From Mesorhizobium sp. B1-1-8 (lineage in GTDB: Bacteria > Pseudomonadota > Alphaproteobacteria > Rhizobiales > Rhizobiaceae), in assembly GCF_006442795.2 (NCBI RefSeq), contig NZ_CP083956.1, positions 2,829,501-2,893,500 on the forward strand: a stretch of DNA of 64,000 nt. The letters are read 5' to 3'. Positions within the stretch are counted from its first letter, which is position 1, and each line of letters opens with the position of its first letter. A program made the translations under genes and the position numbers. The notes beneath the pieces are model-generated. The model saw only the letters and a program-made list of their open reading frames with translations, was not told the DNA's origin and did not search any database. Positions 25,300 through 33,262 of this stretch are shown one piece after another.

Positions 25300-25323
25300 G
25301 AAAAAATCAAGAGCATTTTCATG
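25297..25323. promoter_or_regulatory. Palindrome CATGAAAA-N11-TTTTCATG at the XRE-cupin start
   Basis: CATGAAAA at 25297-25304 is mirrored by TTTTCATG at 25316-25323, and another TTTCATGA half-site occurs at about 25278-25285. The cluster overlaps the regulator start codon region, as expected for an autoregulatory operator. It is within the intergenic region shared with the nitroreductase gene. Confidence 0.45.
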
Positions 25324-25441
25324 AGCCACAAGATTTGCTTGCGCCGTTTTGGCGGTTCATGCAAAGGCTCGGCCACGAACGGCGGGTGGGGACGTCCGGT
25401 TCGGGGACCAGGTTTTTGACGAGTCTGCGCGTGGTCGGTTT

Positions 25442-25457
25442 CGGGAACCGGTTCCCG
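25442..25457. promoter_or_regulatory. 16-bp perfect palindrome upstream of the nitroreductase gene
   Basis: CGGGAACCGGTTCCCG lies 29 bp before the nitroreductase start and is followed by a partial repeat, GGTTCCGG. Perfect dyad symmetry so close to a start codon suggests an operator or an RNA hairpin; which regulator would bind is unknown. Confidence 0.45.
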
Positions 25458-25485
25458 GTTCCGGACATGCGCAAAGGGACGGCCC

Positions 25486-26190
25486 ATGCTGGAACACAAC
25501 ACCCGGATCGCCAAGGATGCGGCGATCGTCGACGAGGCGATCATCTCGCGCCGTTCGGTGCGTGCGTTTCTTCCCAATATGGTCGACGACGACACGATCC
25601 GCGACATTCTCGCCGTGGCGGCACGGGCGCCTTCAGGCACGAACATGCAGCCCTGGCGGGTCTATGTGACCAAGGGCGAGGTCAAGCAGCGCATCAGCGA
25701 CGCCATTCTCAACTCGGGCATTCGCGCCGAGAAGGCCGAGTGGGACGAATACCGATACTATCCCGACCAGTTCTTCGAGCCTTATCTCAGCCGCCGCCGC
25801 GCCAACGGCTTCGGCCTATATGGCGCGATCGGCATCGGCCGGCGCGAGGTCGACAGGATGCGCGCGCAACACGACCGCAACTTCGTCTTCTTCGACGCGC
25901 CGGTCGGCATGATCTTCACCGTCGACCGCCGGCTGAACAAAGGATCATGGATCGACTACGGCATGTTCCTGCAGAACATCATGGTCGCGGCACGGGGCAG
26001 GGGACTGCATACCTGCCCGCAAGCGGCCTTCGCGCCTTATCACCGGCAAATCCGGCCGGTGCTCAACATTCCGGATGAAGAGATCGTCGTCTGCGGCATG
26101 GCGCTCGGCTACGAGGACAAGTCCAAGCCCGAGAACGAATTCCGCACCGACCGCGCGCCGATCGAGGATTGGGTGACGTTCGCCGAATAG
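25486..26190 (+). CDS. Nitroreductase-family FMN oxidoreductase
   Basis: A 234-residue nitroreductase-fold protein. FMN-binding motifs are ISRRSVRAFLPNMV (about residues 20-33), ARAPSGTNMQPWRVYV near 46-61 and MFLQNIMVAARGRGLHTCPQ near 160-179; the C-terminus has IVVCGMALGYEDKSKPEN. Such enzymes reduce nitro, quinone or enal groups with NAD(P)H. It is not BluB: the SVGxMQPW motif of that family reads SGTNMQPW here. AAAGGGA about 6 nt upstream supports the ATG. It diverges from the XRE-cupin gene, and its link to N-methylglycine catabolism is unclear. Confidence 0.85.
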   Translation: MLEHNTRIAKDAAIVDEAIISRRSVRAFLPNMVDDDTIRDILAVAARAPSGTNMQPWRVYVTKGEVKQRISDAILNSGIRAEKAEWDEYRYYPDQFFEPYLSRRRANGFGLYGAIGIGRREVDRMRAQHDRNFVFFDAPVGMIFTVDRRLNKGSWIDYGMFLQNIMVAARGRGLHTCPQAAFAPYHRQIRPVLNIPDEEIVVCGMALGYEDKSKPENEFRTDRAPIEDWVTFAE

Positions 26191-26194
26191 GGCG

Positions 26195-26302
26195 GAGCTA
26201 AAGCATGTCGCGTGAGAAGGAATCACGCGACATGCTTTAGCTCTTTGGTTTTAAGCATGTCTTTGTCCCGAAACCGCTGCACACTTTCGGGAGACATGCT
26301 TT
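26195..26302. repeat. Double hairpin repeat / bidirectional terminator
   Basis: A perfect 21-bp stem (26195-26215 with 26223-26243, 7-nt loop GAAGGAA) contains AAAGCATGTCGCGTGA. A second hairpin follows: AAGCATGTCT (26253-26262) with AGACATGCTT (26293-26302), enclosing CCCGAAA/TTTCGGG. The pair lies between convergent genes, and the last bases overlap the stop of the MFS gene. The inner CCCGAAA-TTTCGGG hairpin is related to the element at 47896. Confidence 0.85.
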
Positions 26303-27743
26303 ATTCCGTATTCATCTGCGCGCCATGGCCGCTGACATGGGCGCCATCCTGCGGCGTCAGCCTGAGATACGCCGATAGTGCGCAGAGCGTAATCAAGCCT
26401 TCGATGATGAACAGCATACGGAAGTCGTCGACACTGGCCTTGCCGCCGCCGGCAAGCAGGGACAAAAGTGCCGCCGCCAGACCGACGCTGATCGCCACCG
26501 CCAGCTGCCATAGGATGTAATAGAGCGCGCTGAAGCGGGCGAGCTGCTCGGGCGCGATGTCGGAATAGGAGAGATTGCCGGTCGAGGCCCACTGCACCGA
26601 GCGAACGAGGCCGAAGGCGAAAATGTAGGCAAGAACGATCCAGGCCGGCAGGCTGGCCTGCATCAAGGCAAAGCCCGCGACCAGCAGAGCGGCGATCGGC
26701 GTGTTGGTGATCAGCACGCGGCGGAAGCCGAAACGGTTCAGGATCCGCGGCATGAAGAAGCGCATCAGCAGCGACCCGATCGCGGCGATGAAGGTCAGCG
26801 ATCCGGCCTGCACTGCGCTCATGCCGAAGCCGAGCTGGAACATCAGCGGCAGCAGGAAGACGACCGAGCTCAGGCCGATCGTGTCGAGGGCCCCGCCGGT
26901 AAGGAAGCTGATGCGGAAGGTACGGATGCGCAGCAGCTTCAGATCGAGCAGCGGATTGCGGGCGCGCAAGCAATAGAAGGCGGCGACGGTGAGGATGACG
27001 ATCGCCAGCCCGAGTTCCGCCGCGATGCTTATGCCGGCGGCATCCTTGGCGGCGAGCGAGTCCATGCCGAAGACGAGCAGCGCCATGCCGCTGCCGACGA
27101 GCAGGAAGCCCGGAAAATCGAACGGCGTGCGCACCGGCTTGGTCGTCGAGGGAAACATCGAGGCCGCAAGCAGGGCGGCGGTCAGCGCGAACGGCACGTT
27201 GATGTAGAAGATCCAGCGCCAGGACACGTAGGTGGTCAGCGCGCCGCCGACCAGCGGCCCGACCAGCGGCCCGGATTGGCCGGCCAGCGAAATATACATG
27301 TTGATCTTGAGCGTGCGGTCGCGCGGAAAGCTCGACAGGATCACGACTTGGCCGAGCGTGCCCATCAGCGCGCCACCGAAACCCTGTAGCGCGCGTGAGG
27401 CGACCAGCATCCACAGATTGCCGGACAGCCCGCAAAGCGCCGAGGCGCTGGCGAAGACAAGCAGCGCAAAGCAATAGACGTTGCGCGGGCCGAAGCGGTC
27501 GGCCGCCCAGCCGCCGAGCGGCATCGAGACGATCAGGCTGGCGACATAGACGGTGATCAGAAGGCCGAGCTGGCTCGGCGGACGGTCCAGGCTTTCACCG
27601 ATACCGGGGAGCGCGGTCACCACGACATTCTGGTCGAGGCTGGTCATGAAGACGCCGCAGGCGACCGTTGCCGGCAAAAGCATCGACGCCTCGCCCGCCG
27701 GAGCAAAGCGGGTTGTGGCCGTCGCCGAAGTCTCTGCGGTCAT
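26301..27743 (-). CDS. DHA2-type (14-TM) MFS drug/solute exporter
   Basis: A 480-residue membrane protein with about 14 hydrophobic segments. The N-terminal part has VFMTSLDQNVVVTALPGIG (motif D1 region) and GGWAADRFGPRNVY (motif A) near residues 77-90, and GPLVGPLVGGALTTYVSWRWIFYINVP near 157-183 is the antiporter motif C region typical of EmrB/QacA proteins. The substrate is unknown. It lies downstream of soxG on the same strand with 178 bp between, which carry no obvious terminator, so it could be read through from the sox operon or have its own promoter. Confidence 0.88.
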   Translation of the reverse strand: MTAETSATATTRFAPAGEASMLLPATVACGVFMTSLDQNVVVTALPGIGESLDRPPSQLGLLITVYVASLIVSMPLGGWAADRFGPRNVYCFALLVFASASALCGLSGNLWMLVASRALQGFGGALMGTLGQVVILSSFPRDRTLKINMYISLAGQSGPLVGPLVGGALTTYVSWRWIFYINVPFALTAALLAASMFPSTTKPVRTPFDFPGFLLVGSGMALLVFGMDSLAAKDAAGISIAAELGLAIVILTVAAFYCLRARNPLLDLKLLRIRTFRISFLTGGALDTIGLSSVVFLLPLMFQLGFGMSAVQAGSLTFIAAIGSLLMRFFMPRILNRFGFRRVLITNTPIAALLVAGFALMQASLPAWIVLAYIFAFGLVRSVQWASTGNLSYSDIAPEQLARFSALYYILWQLAVAISVGLAAALLSLLAGGGKASVDDFRMLFIIEGLITLCALSAYLRLTPQDGAHVSGHGAQMNTE

Positions 27744-27921
27744 GGAAGGACAGGTCGAACTGGTTGCCTGGACAGGCGCCTAACCCGACAAGCGCCAGTG
27801 ATTCCTTATGTATCGTCGCTGCTGGCCCAAGGCTCAAGCGGCAGTTGTGGCCGTCCATAGTGCCAAGCGCTCGCTGTGCCAATCGCCTGGTCCACAGCTT
27901 CGCACCGTTGGGCGATCTGCT

Positions 27922-28509
27922 TTACTGCACCTCGTAGCCGACTTCCTCTGAGGCGTGGCACAAGGCCTTCCAGAACGAGCGCGCGAAGGAGCGGAAAACG
28001 TAGATGTCGAACTGGTCGGCGCCGGTGCGCTGAATCTGGGCGAAAACATCGTGATGATTGGTCGAGCGGCCGGCGCCCAGCGGGAAGGCCGGCAGGGCGA
28101 AATCGATGGCGAAGAATTTCGCCATCACCCATTCGGCTCTCGGTCCGGCGATGCGGATCGCGGTGCGGCCATGCGAAAGATCGGTGAGCGTGCCGATGGC
28201 CGGCGTGACGACGCCGGCGAAGGCCGCTGCCAGATCCTCTGCCTCGTCGACTACGGTGAATTTGCCCGGCGCGAAGCCGAATGCCGAGCGCGCCCCATTG
28301 GTCACGCCACCGCCGGCGCCGTCCGGCAAGGTAAGACCGGTGACATTGCGGATGACGTCGATCAGCCGCTTCTCTTCGCCCGGCCATGCGGCGAGCTGCA
28401 GGATAGAGCCCGGCCGCGTTTCGGACAGGATGACGTCGACGCCATGCTCGAAATTGCCATGGGAGCCCGGATGGAACACCGGCTCAAGCGGTGACTGGCG
28501 CTCAACCAT
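27922..28509 (-). CDS. soxG: Sarcosine oxidase gamma subunit
   Basis: A 195-residue protein. The start ATG at 28509 overlaps the soxA stop by 8 bp and gives MVERQSPLEPVFHPGSHGNF, the usual SoxG beginning. Later blocks are LQLAAWPGEE, DLSHGRTAIRIAGPRAEWVMAKFFAID and FDIYVFRSFARSFWKAL, all typical of the GcvT-like gamma subunit. It is part of the heterotetrameric sarcosine oxidase, which converts sarcosine and tetrahydrofolate to glycine and 5,10-methylene-THF. It is the last gene of soxBDAG. Confidence 0.92.
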   Translation of the reverse strand: MVERQSPLEPVFHPGSHGNFEHGVDVILSETRPGSILQLAAWPGEEKRLIDVIRNVTGLTLPDGAGGGVTNGARSAFGFAPGKFTVVDEAEDLAAAFAGVVTPAIGTLTDLSHGRTAIRIAGPRAEWVMAKFFAIDFALPAFPLGAGRSTNHHDVFAQIQRTGADQFDIYVFRSFARSFWKALCHASEEVGYEVQ

Positions 28510-31495
28510 GCATGCGGCTCCCGTCCGGATCGTAGAAATGGTTGGAGACGATCTCGATCGGCCCGAAGCGGTTGCGTAGTGGATCGGAGACGAATGCGCG
28601 CGTGCCGTGCCGCGCCTTGCCGCCCTCGACCAGCGCCAGCGCGATGTATTTGCCGAGCGCCGGCGAATAGCAGCAGGCGGTGATGTGGCCGATCGAATCG
28701 CGGGGATTTTCTTCGTCCAGTTGCTCGACGATGTGACCGCCGCCATTGAATGGCCGGTTGTCGAGCGAGACCAGGCCGACCAGCTGCAGCCGGCCGGGCG
28801 CGATCAGGCCCTCGCGGTCCATCATCGCCGAGCCGATGAAAGGCTTCTTCTTCGACAGCATCCAGTCGAGATGCAGGTCGCGCGCCGTGGTGCGGCCGTC
28901 GATCTCGGCGCCGGTGACGTGGCCCTTCTCGATGCGCATCGTGCCCAGGGCCTCGAGCCCGTAGGGCACCAGGCCAAAGGGCTTGCCGGCCTCGATCAGG
29001 GCTTCCCAGACGCGGGTGCCGTAGCCGGCGCCGGAATAGACCTCGAAGGCCATTTCGCCGGAGAAGGAGAGGCGGCATATCATGACCGGCACGCCGGCGA
29101 TCTGGCCGTGGACGATGCCCATGAACGGAAGCGCCGCATTGTCGACCGCGGTGCCGGTGACACAGGCGGCAAGGATAGTCCTGGCTTTCGGTCCGCCGAT
29201 CGCGGCGCCCGCCCATTCGTCGGTGACGGAAGTGACCGTGACCTTCAGCTCCGGCCAGATGACGTCGAGGAAATATTCCAGATGCTGCATCACCTTGCCG
29301 GCATTGGCGGTGGTGGTGGTCATCAGGAAGTCTTGTTCGCCGAGCCGCCAAGTGGTGCCGTCGTCGAAGGCAAGGCCGTCCTCGCGCAGCATCAGGCCAT
29401 AGCGGGCCTTACCGACGGCGAGGTTCGAAAACATGTTGGTGTAGACGCGGTCCAGCAGCTCAGCCGCGTCGGGGCCCTGCACGGCGATCTTGCCCAGCGT
29501 CGAGACATCGACGATGCCGGCGCTTTCACGCGTTGCCCTGGCCTCGCGCACATAGGCCTGCTCGATCGTCTCGCCGGGCAGGCCATAGATCATCGGCCGG
29601 TACCAAAGGCCGGCCGAATACATGGTGGCGCCGTTGGCGATGTGCCAGTCATGCATCGGCGTCAGCCGCTCGGGCTTCAGATCGCCGAAACGTTCCGCCG
29701 CCAGCGAGCCGATCGACACCGCGGTATAGGGCGGACGAAAGCGCGTCGTGCCGACTTCCGGGATCGGCTTGCCGAGCGCCTCGGCCATGATGGCGAGGCC
29801 CGGCACGTTGGAGCTCTTGCCCTGGTCGGTCGCCATGCCGAGCGTGGTGTAGCGCTTCAGATGCTCGACCGAGATGAAGCCCTCGCAATGCGCCAGCCGC
29901 ACGTCCTCTGACGTTACGTCATGCTGGAAATCGACAAAGCTCTTGCCCTTGGCCTTGATCTCGAACACCGGCGCGGGATCGGGATCGCCCGGGAACGCCT
30001 CGACAACGGGCAGGGGAGCGGGCGGCGTTTCCCGGCCCGCAGCCGAGAGACCGGCCGCCCGGCCTTCTGCAATGGCTTGCGCGGTCGAAAAACTGCCGGT
30101 GAAGGCGCCGGCGCCGATCCAGCGCTGCGTCGGCTTGGGCGGCAGGAAGGCCTGCGTGGCCGGATCCCACTCAGCCCTGGCGCCGGCCTGGCTGGCCAGA
30201 TGGATGGTCGGCGACCAGCCGCCGGACACAGCCAAGCAGTCGGCATGGATGCTGCGCGTGTCGCCGCTCAACGCGCCGCTCAGCATGTCGAAGCGCTGCA
30301 CCTTGAGCCCGGAGAGCGCCTTGCCGCCTTCCGTGGCGATCACCGCATGGCCGGCAAGCAGTTCCGCCTCGGCTTCGCTCGCCAGCTTGCGCATCTCGTT
30401 CGAGACGTCGGCGCGGACGTCGATGATGGCAACGACGGCGGCGCCGGCCCTCTTCAGCGCGATGGCCGAGCGGTAGGCGCTGTCGTTGTTGGTGAACAGC
30501 GCGATCCGCTCGCCGGGCAGCACGCCATATTCGTTGGCGTAGTGTTCGGCCGCATGCGCCAGCATGACGCCCGGACGGTCGTTGCCGGGAAACACCAGCG
30601 GACGCTCGAAGGAGCCGGTGGCGAGAACCACCGTCCTGGCGCGGATCGCCCAGTAGCGCTGGCGCGGCTCGCCCTTGGCCGGCACCTCCTTGTGATCGGT
30701 GACGCGCTCGAGCGCGGCAAGGGTGTTGCCGTCGTAATAGCCCCAGACCGTCGTGCGCGGCAAAAGCCGCACATTGTCGTTGCCTTCAAGCTGGCCGGCA
30801 ATGCGCGCCGCCCAATCGGCCGCCGGCGAACCATCGATCATCTCGCCCGACCAGTTGGCGGAACCGCCGAAACGCGGCTCGAGTTCGGCCAGGATGACGC
30901 GCGCGCCCTGGTCGGCGGCGGCCTTTGCCGCCATCAGCCCGGCCGGGCCGGAGCCGACCACCAGCACGTCGCAAAAGGCATTCATGCGCTCGTAGCGCGA
31001 GGGATCGGGCGCGACGCCCGCTTTGCCGAGGCCCGCGGCGCGGCGAATGAAATGCTCGCAGAACATCCAGAAGCGCGTGCCCTTAAGCGGCCCGATCACG
31101 GGCCCCATGAAGGTCTTGTAGTAGAAGCCGGCCGACAGCAGCTTGCCGCCGAGCTGGTTGACGGCGCTCACGTCCCAGGCGAGCGAGGGGAAACGGTTCT
31201 GGCTGACGGCAACAAGCCCGTCATAGATCTCGACCATGGTAGCGGCGATATTGGGTTCGCGCACCTCGCCGCGCAGCACCGTGACCAGCGCGTTCGGCTC
31301 CTCGACGCCGGCGGAGAGCAGGCCGCGCGGGCGATGGTATTTGAAGGAGCGCCCGAACAGCGTGACGCCGCTGGCGAGCAGCGCCGAGGCCAGCGTGTCG
31401 CCGGCATGGCCGGTGTAGGGCGCGCCGTCGAAGGTGAAGCGTATGGTGCGCAGCCGGTCGATGCGGCCGCCGGTCTCGGTGCGGCGCGGGCTCAC
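28502..31495 (-). CDS. soxA: Sarcosine oxidase alpha subunit
   Basis: A 997-residue subunit of normal family length. An N-terminal ferredoxin-like fold (IRFTFDGAPYTGHAGDTLAS, about residues 18-37) is followed by the NAD-binding Rossmann domain (DVLVVGSGPAGLMAAKAAAD near 174-193) and a C-terminal GcvT-like folate domain (from about 600; STLGKIAVQGPDAAELL, LSFSGEMAFEVYSGAG). The start is GTG at 31495, overlapping the soxD stop by 4 bp. It carries the noncovalent FAD/NAD+ sites and the THF site of the complex. Confidence 0.95.
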   Translation of the reverse strand: MSPRRTETGGRIDRLRTIRFTFDGAPYTGHAGDTLASALLASGVTLFGRSFKYHRPRGLLSAGVEEPNALVTVLRGEVREPNIAATMVEIYDGLVAVSQNRFPSLAWDVSAVNQLGGKLLSAGFYYKTFMGPVIGPLKGTRFWMFCEHFIRRAAGLGKAGVAPDPSRYERMNAFCDVLVVGSGPAGLMAAKAAADQGARVILAELEPRFGGSANWSGEMIDGSPAADWAARIAGQLEGNDNVRLLPRTTVWGYYDGNTLAALERVTDHKEVPAKGEPRQRYWAIRARTVVLATGSFERPLVFPGNDRPGVMLAHAAEHYANEYGVLPGERIALFTNNDSAYRSAIALKRAGAAVVAIIDVRADVSNEMRKLASEAEAELLAGHAVIATEGGKALSGLKVQRFDMLSGALSGDTRSIHADCLAVSGGWSPTIHLASQAGARAEWDPATQAFLPPKPTQRWIGAGAFTGSFSTAQAIAEGRAAGLSAAGRETPPAPLPVVEAFPGDPDPAPVFEIKAKGKSFVDFQHDVTSEDVRLAHCEGFISVEHLKRYTTLGMATDQGKSSNVPGLAIMAEALGKPIPEVGTTRFRPPYTAVSIGSLAAERFGDLKPERLTPMHDWHIANGATMYSAGLWYRPMIYGLPGETIEQAYVREARATRESAGIVDVSTLGKIAVQGPDAAELLDRVYTNMFSNLAVGKARYGLMLREDGLAFDDGTTWRLGEQDFLMTTTTANAGKVMQHLEYFLDVIWPELKVTVTSVTDEWAGAAIGGPKARTILAACVTGTAVDNAALPFMGIVHGQIAGVPVMICRLSFSGEMAFEVYSGAGYGTRVWEALIEAGKPFGLVPYGLEALGTMRIEKGHVTGAEIDGRTTARDLHLDWMLSKKKPFIGSAMMDREGLIAPGRLQLVGLVSLDNRPFNGGGHIVEQLDEENPRDSIGHITACCYSPALGKYIALALVEGGKARHGTRAFVSDPLRNRFGPIEIVSNHFYDPDGSRMHG

Positions 31496-31785
31496 GGCTT
31501 GCCCTCCGTCTTGTGAGACGATTTGTGGTGGTGACCACGGGCGAAAGCGGTGCTCCGGATCTCATGCGTGACCGTGTTGCGCACGACGCGGAGATGCGCG
31601 CGGCAGCCGCCCGAATGCTGCCAGATCTCGTTGTGGTCGCCGGCCGGGTTGAGCCGGTCGTAGACATAGGCATTCCATGCGTCGAGGTTTTGCGACGCCG
31701 GCTGCGGCCGCTCGCGATTGCCATCACCCTGATAGGTGAATTCGATGACGTCGCGTGGGCCGCAATAGGGGCAAGTAATCAGCAT
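31492..31785 (-). CDS. soxD: Sarcosine oxidase delta subunit
   Basis: A 97-residue subunit. Zinc ligands are visible as C5-x2-C8 in LITCPYCGPRD and the later WQHSGGCRAHL (His and Cys), matching the SoxD zinc site. DLDAWNAY-type sequence (NLDAWNAYVYDRLNPAGDH) is conserved in the family. The C-terminus is His/Lys-rich (HHHKSSHK). It is the second gene of the sox operon, 12 bp after soxB, and it overlaps soxA. Confidence 0.93.
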   Translation of the reverse strand: MLITCPYCGPRDVIEFTYQGDGNRERPQPASQNLDAWNAYVYDRLNPAGDHNEIWQHSGGCRAHLRVVRNTVTHEIRSTAFARGHHHKSSHKTEGKP

Positions 31786-31797
31786 TCTATCAAGACC

Positions 31798-33057
31798 CTA
31801 GTGCAACCTGGGCGTCGCGCCCTGGCCTTTGTCGTCGATGACGAGGCCGCGGTAGAAACGGTCGAGCGTGAAAGGCGCGTTGAACTGGTGCGGTTCGTCC
31901 TTGGCAATGGTGTATGCAAAGCACCAGCCGGAGGCAGGCGTCGCCTTGAAGCCGCCATAGCACCAGCCGCAATTGAGATACATGCCGGGCAGCGGGCCGG
32001 TGGTGATGATCGGCGAGCCGTCCATCGTCATGTCGCAAAGCCCGCCCCAGGAGCGCAGCATGCGCACGCGCGCCAGGCCCGGGAACAGCGCCAGCATCTC
32101 GCTCATCACCTCGTCGACGATCGGCAGGCTGCCGCGCTGGGCGTAGCTGTTGTAGCCGTCGAGGTCGCCGCCATAGACGAGGCCGCCCTTGTCCGACTGC
32201 GACATGTAGAAATGACCCATGCCGAAGGTCAGGACCGTGTCGACGAACGGCTTCAGCGATTCCGTCACAAAGGCCTGCAGCACGTGGCTTTCGATAGGCA
32301 TATGGTCGATGCCGGCAAGCTGCATGACCTGCCCCGTGCTGCCGGCAACGGCCAGGGCCACCTTTTTGGCGCGGATCTCGCCGCGCGAGGTCGAGACACC
32401 GGTGATGCGGTCGCCGTCGCGCAGGAAACCGGTGACCTCGCAATTCTCGATGATGTCGACGCCGCGCCGGTCGGCGCCGCGGGCATAACCCCAGGCGACA
32501 GCGTCATGGCGGGCGGTGCCGGCGCGCGGCTGCATCAGGCCGCCATAGATCGGGAATCGCGCCGAACCGGAAACGTCGAGCGCCGGGACCAGCCGGGAAA
32601 TCTCGGCGGTCGTCATCAGCTCGGCATCGACGCCGAGATGGCGCATGGCGTTGCCGCGCCTGGCGTAGTCGTCGAGCTGGGCAGGCGTATGGGCAAGGTT
32701 GAGGCAGCCGCGCTGCGAGAACATGACGTTGTAGTTGAGATCATGGGAGAGGTTCTCCCACAGCTTCATCGAATGCTCGTAGAAGCGTGTGTTTGATGGC
32801 AAAAGGTAGTTGGAGCGCACCGCTGTGGTGTTGCGGCCGACATTGCCGGAACCGAGCCAGCCTTTTTCCAGCACCGCGACATTGGCGATGCCATGCTCCT
32901 TGGCGAGATAATAAGCCGTCGACAGACCATGGCCGCCGCCGCCGATAACGATGACGTCATAGGAGGCCTTGGGGTCCGGCTTGCGCCAGGCGGGCTTCCA
33001 GTCCTTGTTTCCGGTCAGCGCGTTCTTGAGCAGCGAAAAGGCTGAATATTCCGCCAT
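31798..33057 (-). CDS. soxB: Sarcosine oxidase beta subunit
   Basis: A 419-residue DAO-type flavoprotein. The FAD Rossmann motif DVIVIGGGGHGLSTAYYLA begins near residue 34, and ARHDAVAWGYARGADRRG near 170-187 carries the histidine that binds FMN covalently in SoxB. GMYLNCGWCYGGFKATPASG near the C-terminus is a second SoxB signature. ATG at 33057 is supported by GAGAGGAAG upstream. It is the first gene of soxBDAG; the folate enzyme genes glyA and purU that often accompany this operon are not adjacent. Confidence 0.95.
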   Translation of the reverse strand: MAEYSAFSLLKNALTGNKDWKPAWRKPDPKASYDVIVIGGGGHGLSTAYYLAKEHGIANVAVLEKGWLGSGNVGRNTTAVRSNYLLPSNTRFYEHSMKLWENLSHDLNYNVMFSQRGCLNLAHTPAQLDDYARRGNAMRHLGVDAELMTTAEISRLVPALDVSGSARFPIYGGLMQPRAGTARHDAVAWGYARGADRRGVDIIENCEVTGFLRDGDRITGVSTSRGEIRAKKVALAVAGSTGQVMQLAGIDHMPIESHVLQAFVTESLKPFVDTVLTFGMGHFYMSQSDKGGLVYGGDLDGYNSYAQRGSLPIVDEVMSEMLALFPGLARVRMLRSWGGLCDMTMDGSPIITTGPLPGMYLNCGWCYGGFKATPASGWCFAYTIAKDEPHQFNAPFTLDRFYRGLVIDDKGQGATPRLH

Positions 33058-33262
33058 TCTTCCTCTCGTCCTGTGGATGCGATGCGGCAGACTATAGAGC
33101 AGCCCATAGGCGCAAAGCCAAGATTGCGCCATGGCTTTTCGACAGGCCGACTCGCTTTCGTGCCGCCGGCTCCAGGCGGTATGGCTTGCCGCCCGGTATG
33201 GCGGTCTTTATCAAAGGGCGGAATTTTTCCAAGGTTTTCCGGCCGCGAGTCGCAGCGACGTC

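Noticed and set aside
25486..26190. Nitroreductase-family protein considered as BluB (dimethylbenzimidazole synthase)
   Set aside because: The BluB motif SVGxMQPW is SGTNMQPW here, and the gene is not linked to the cobalamin cluster.
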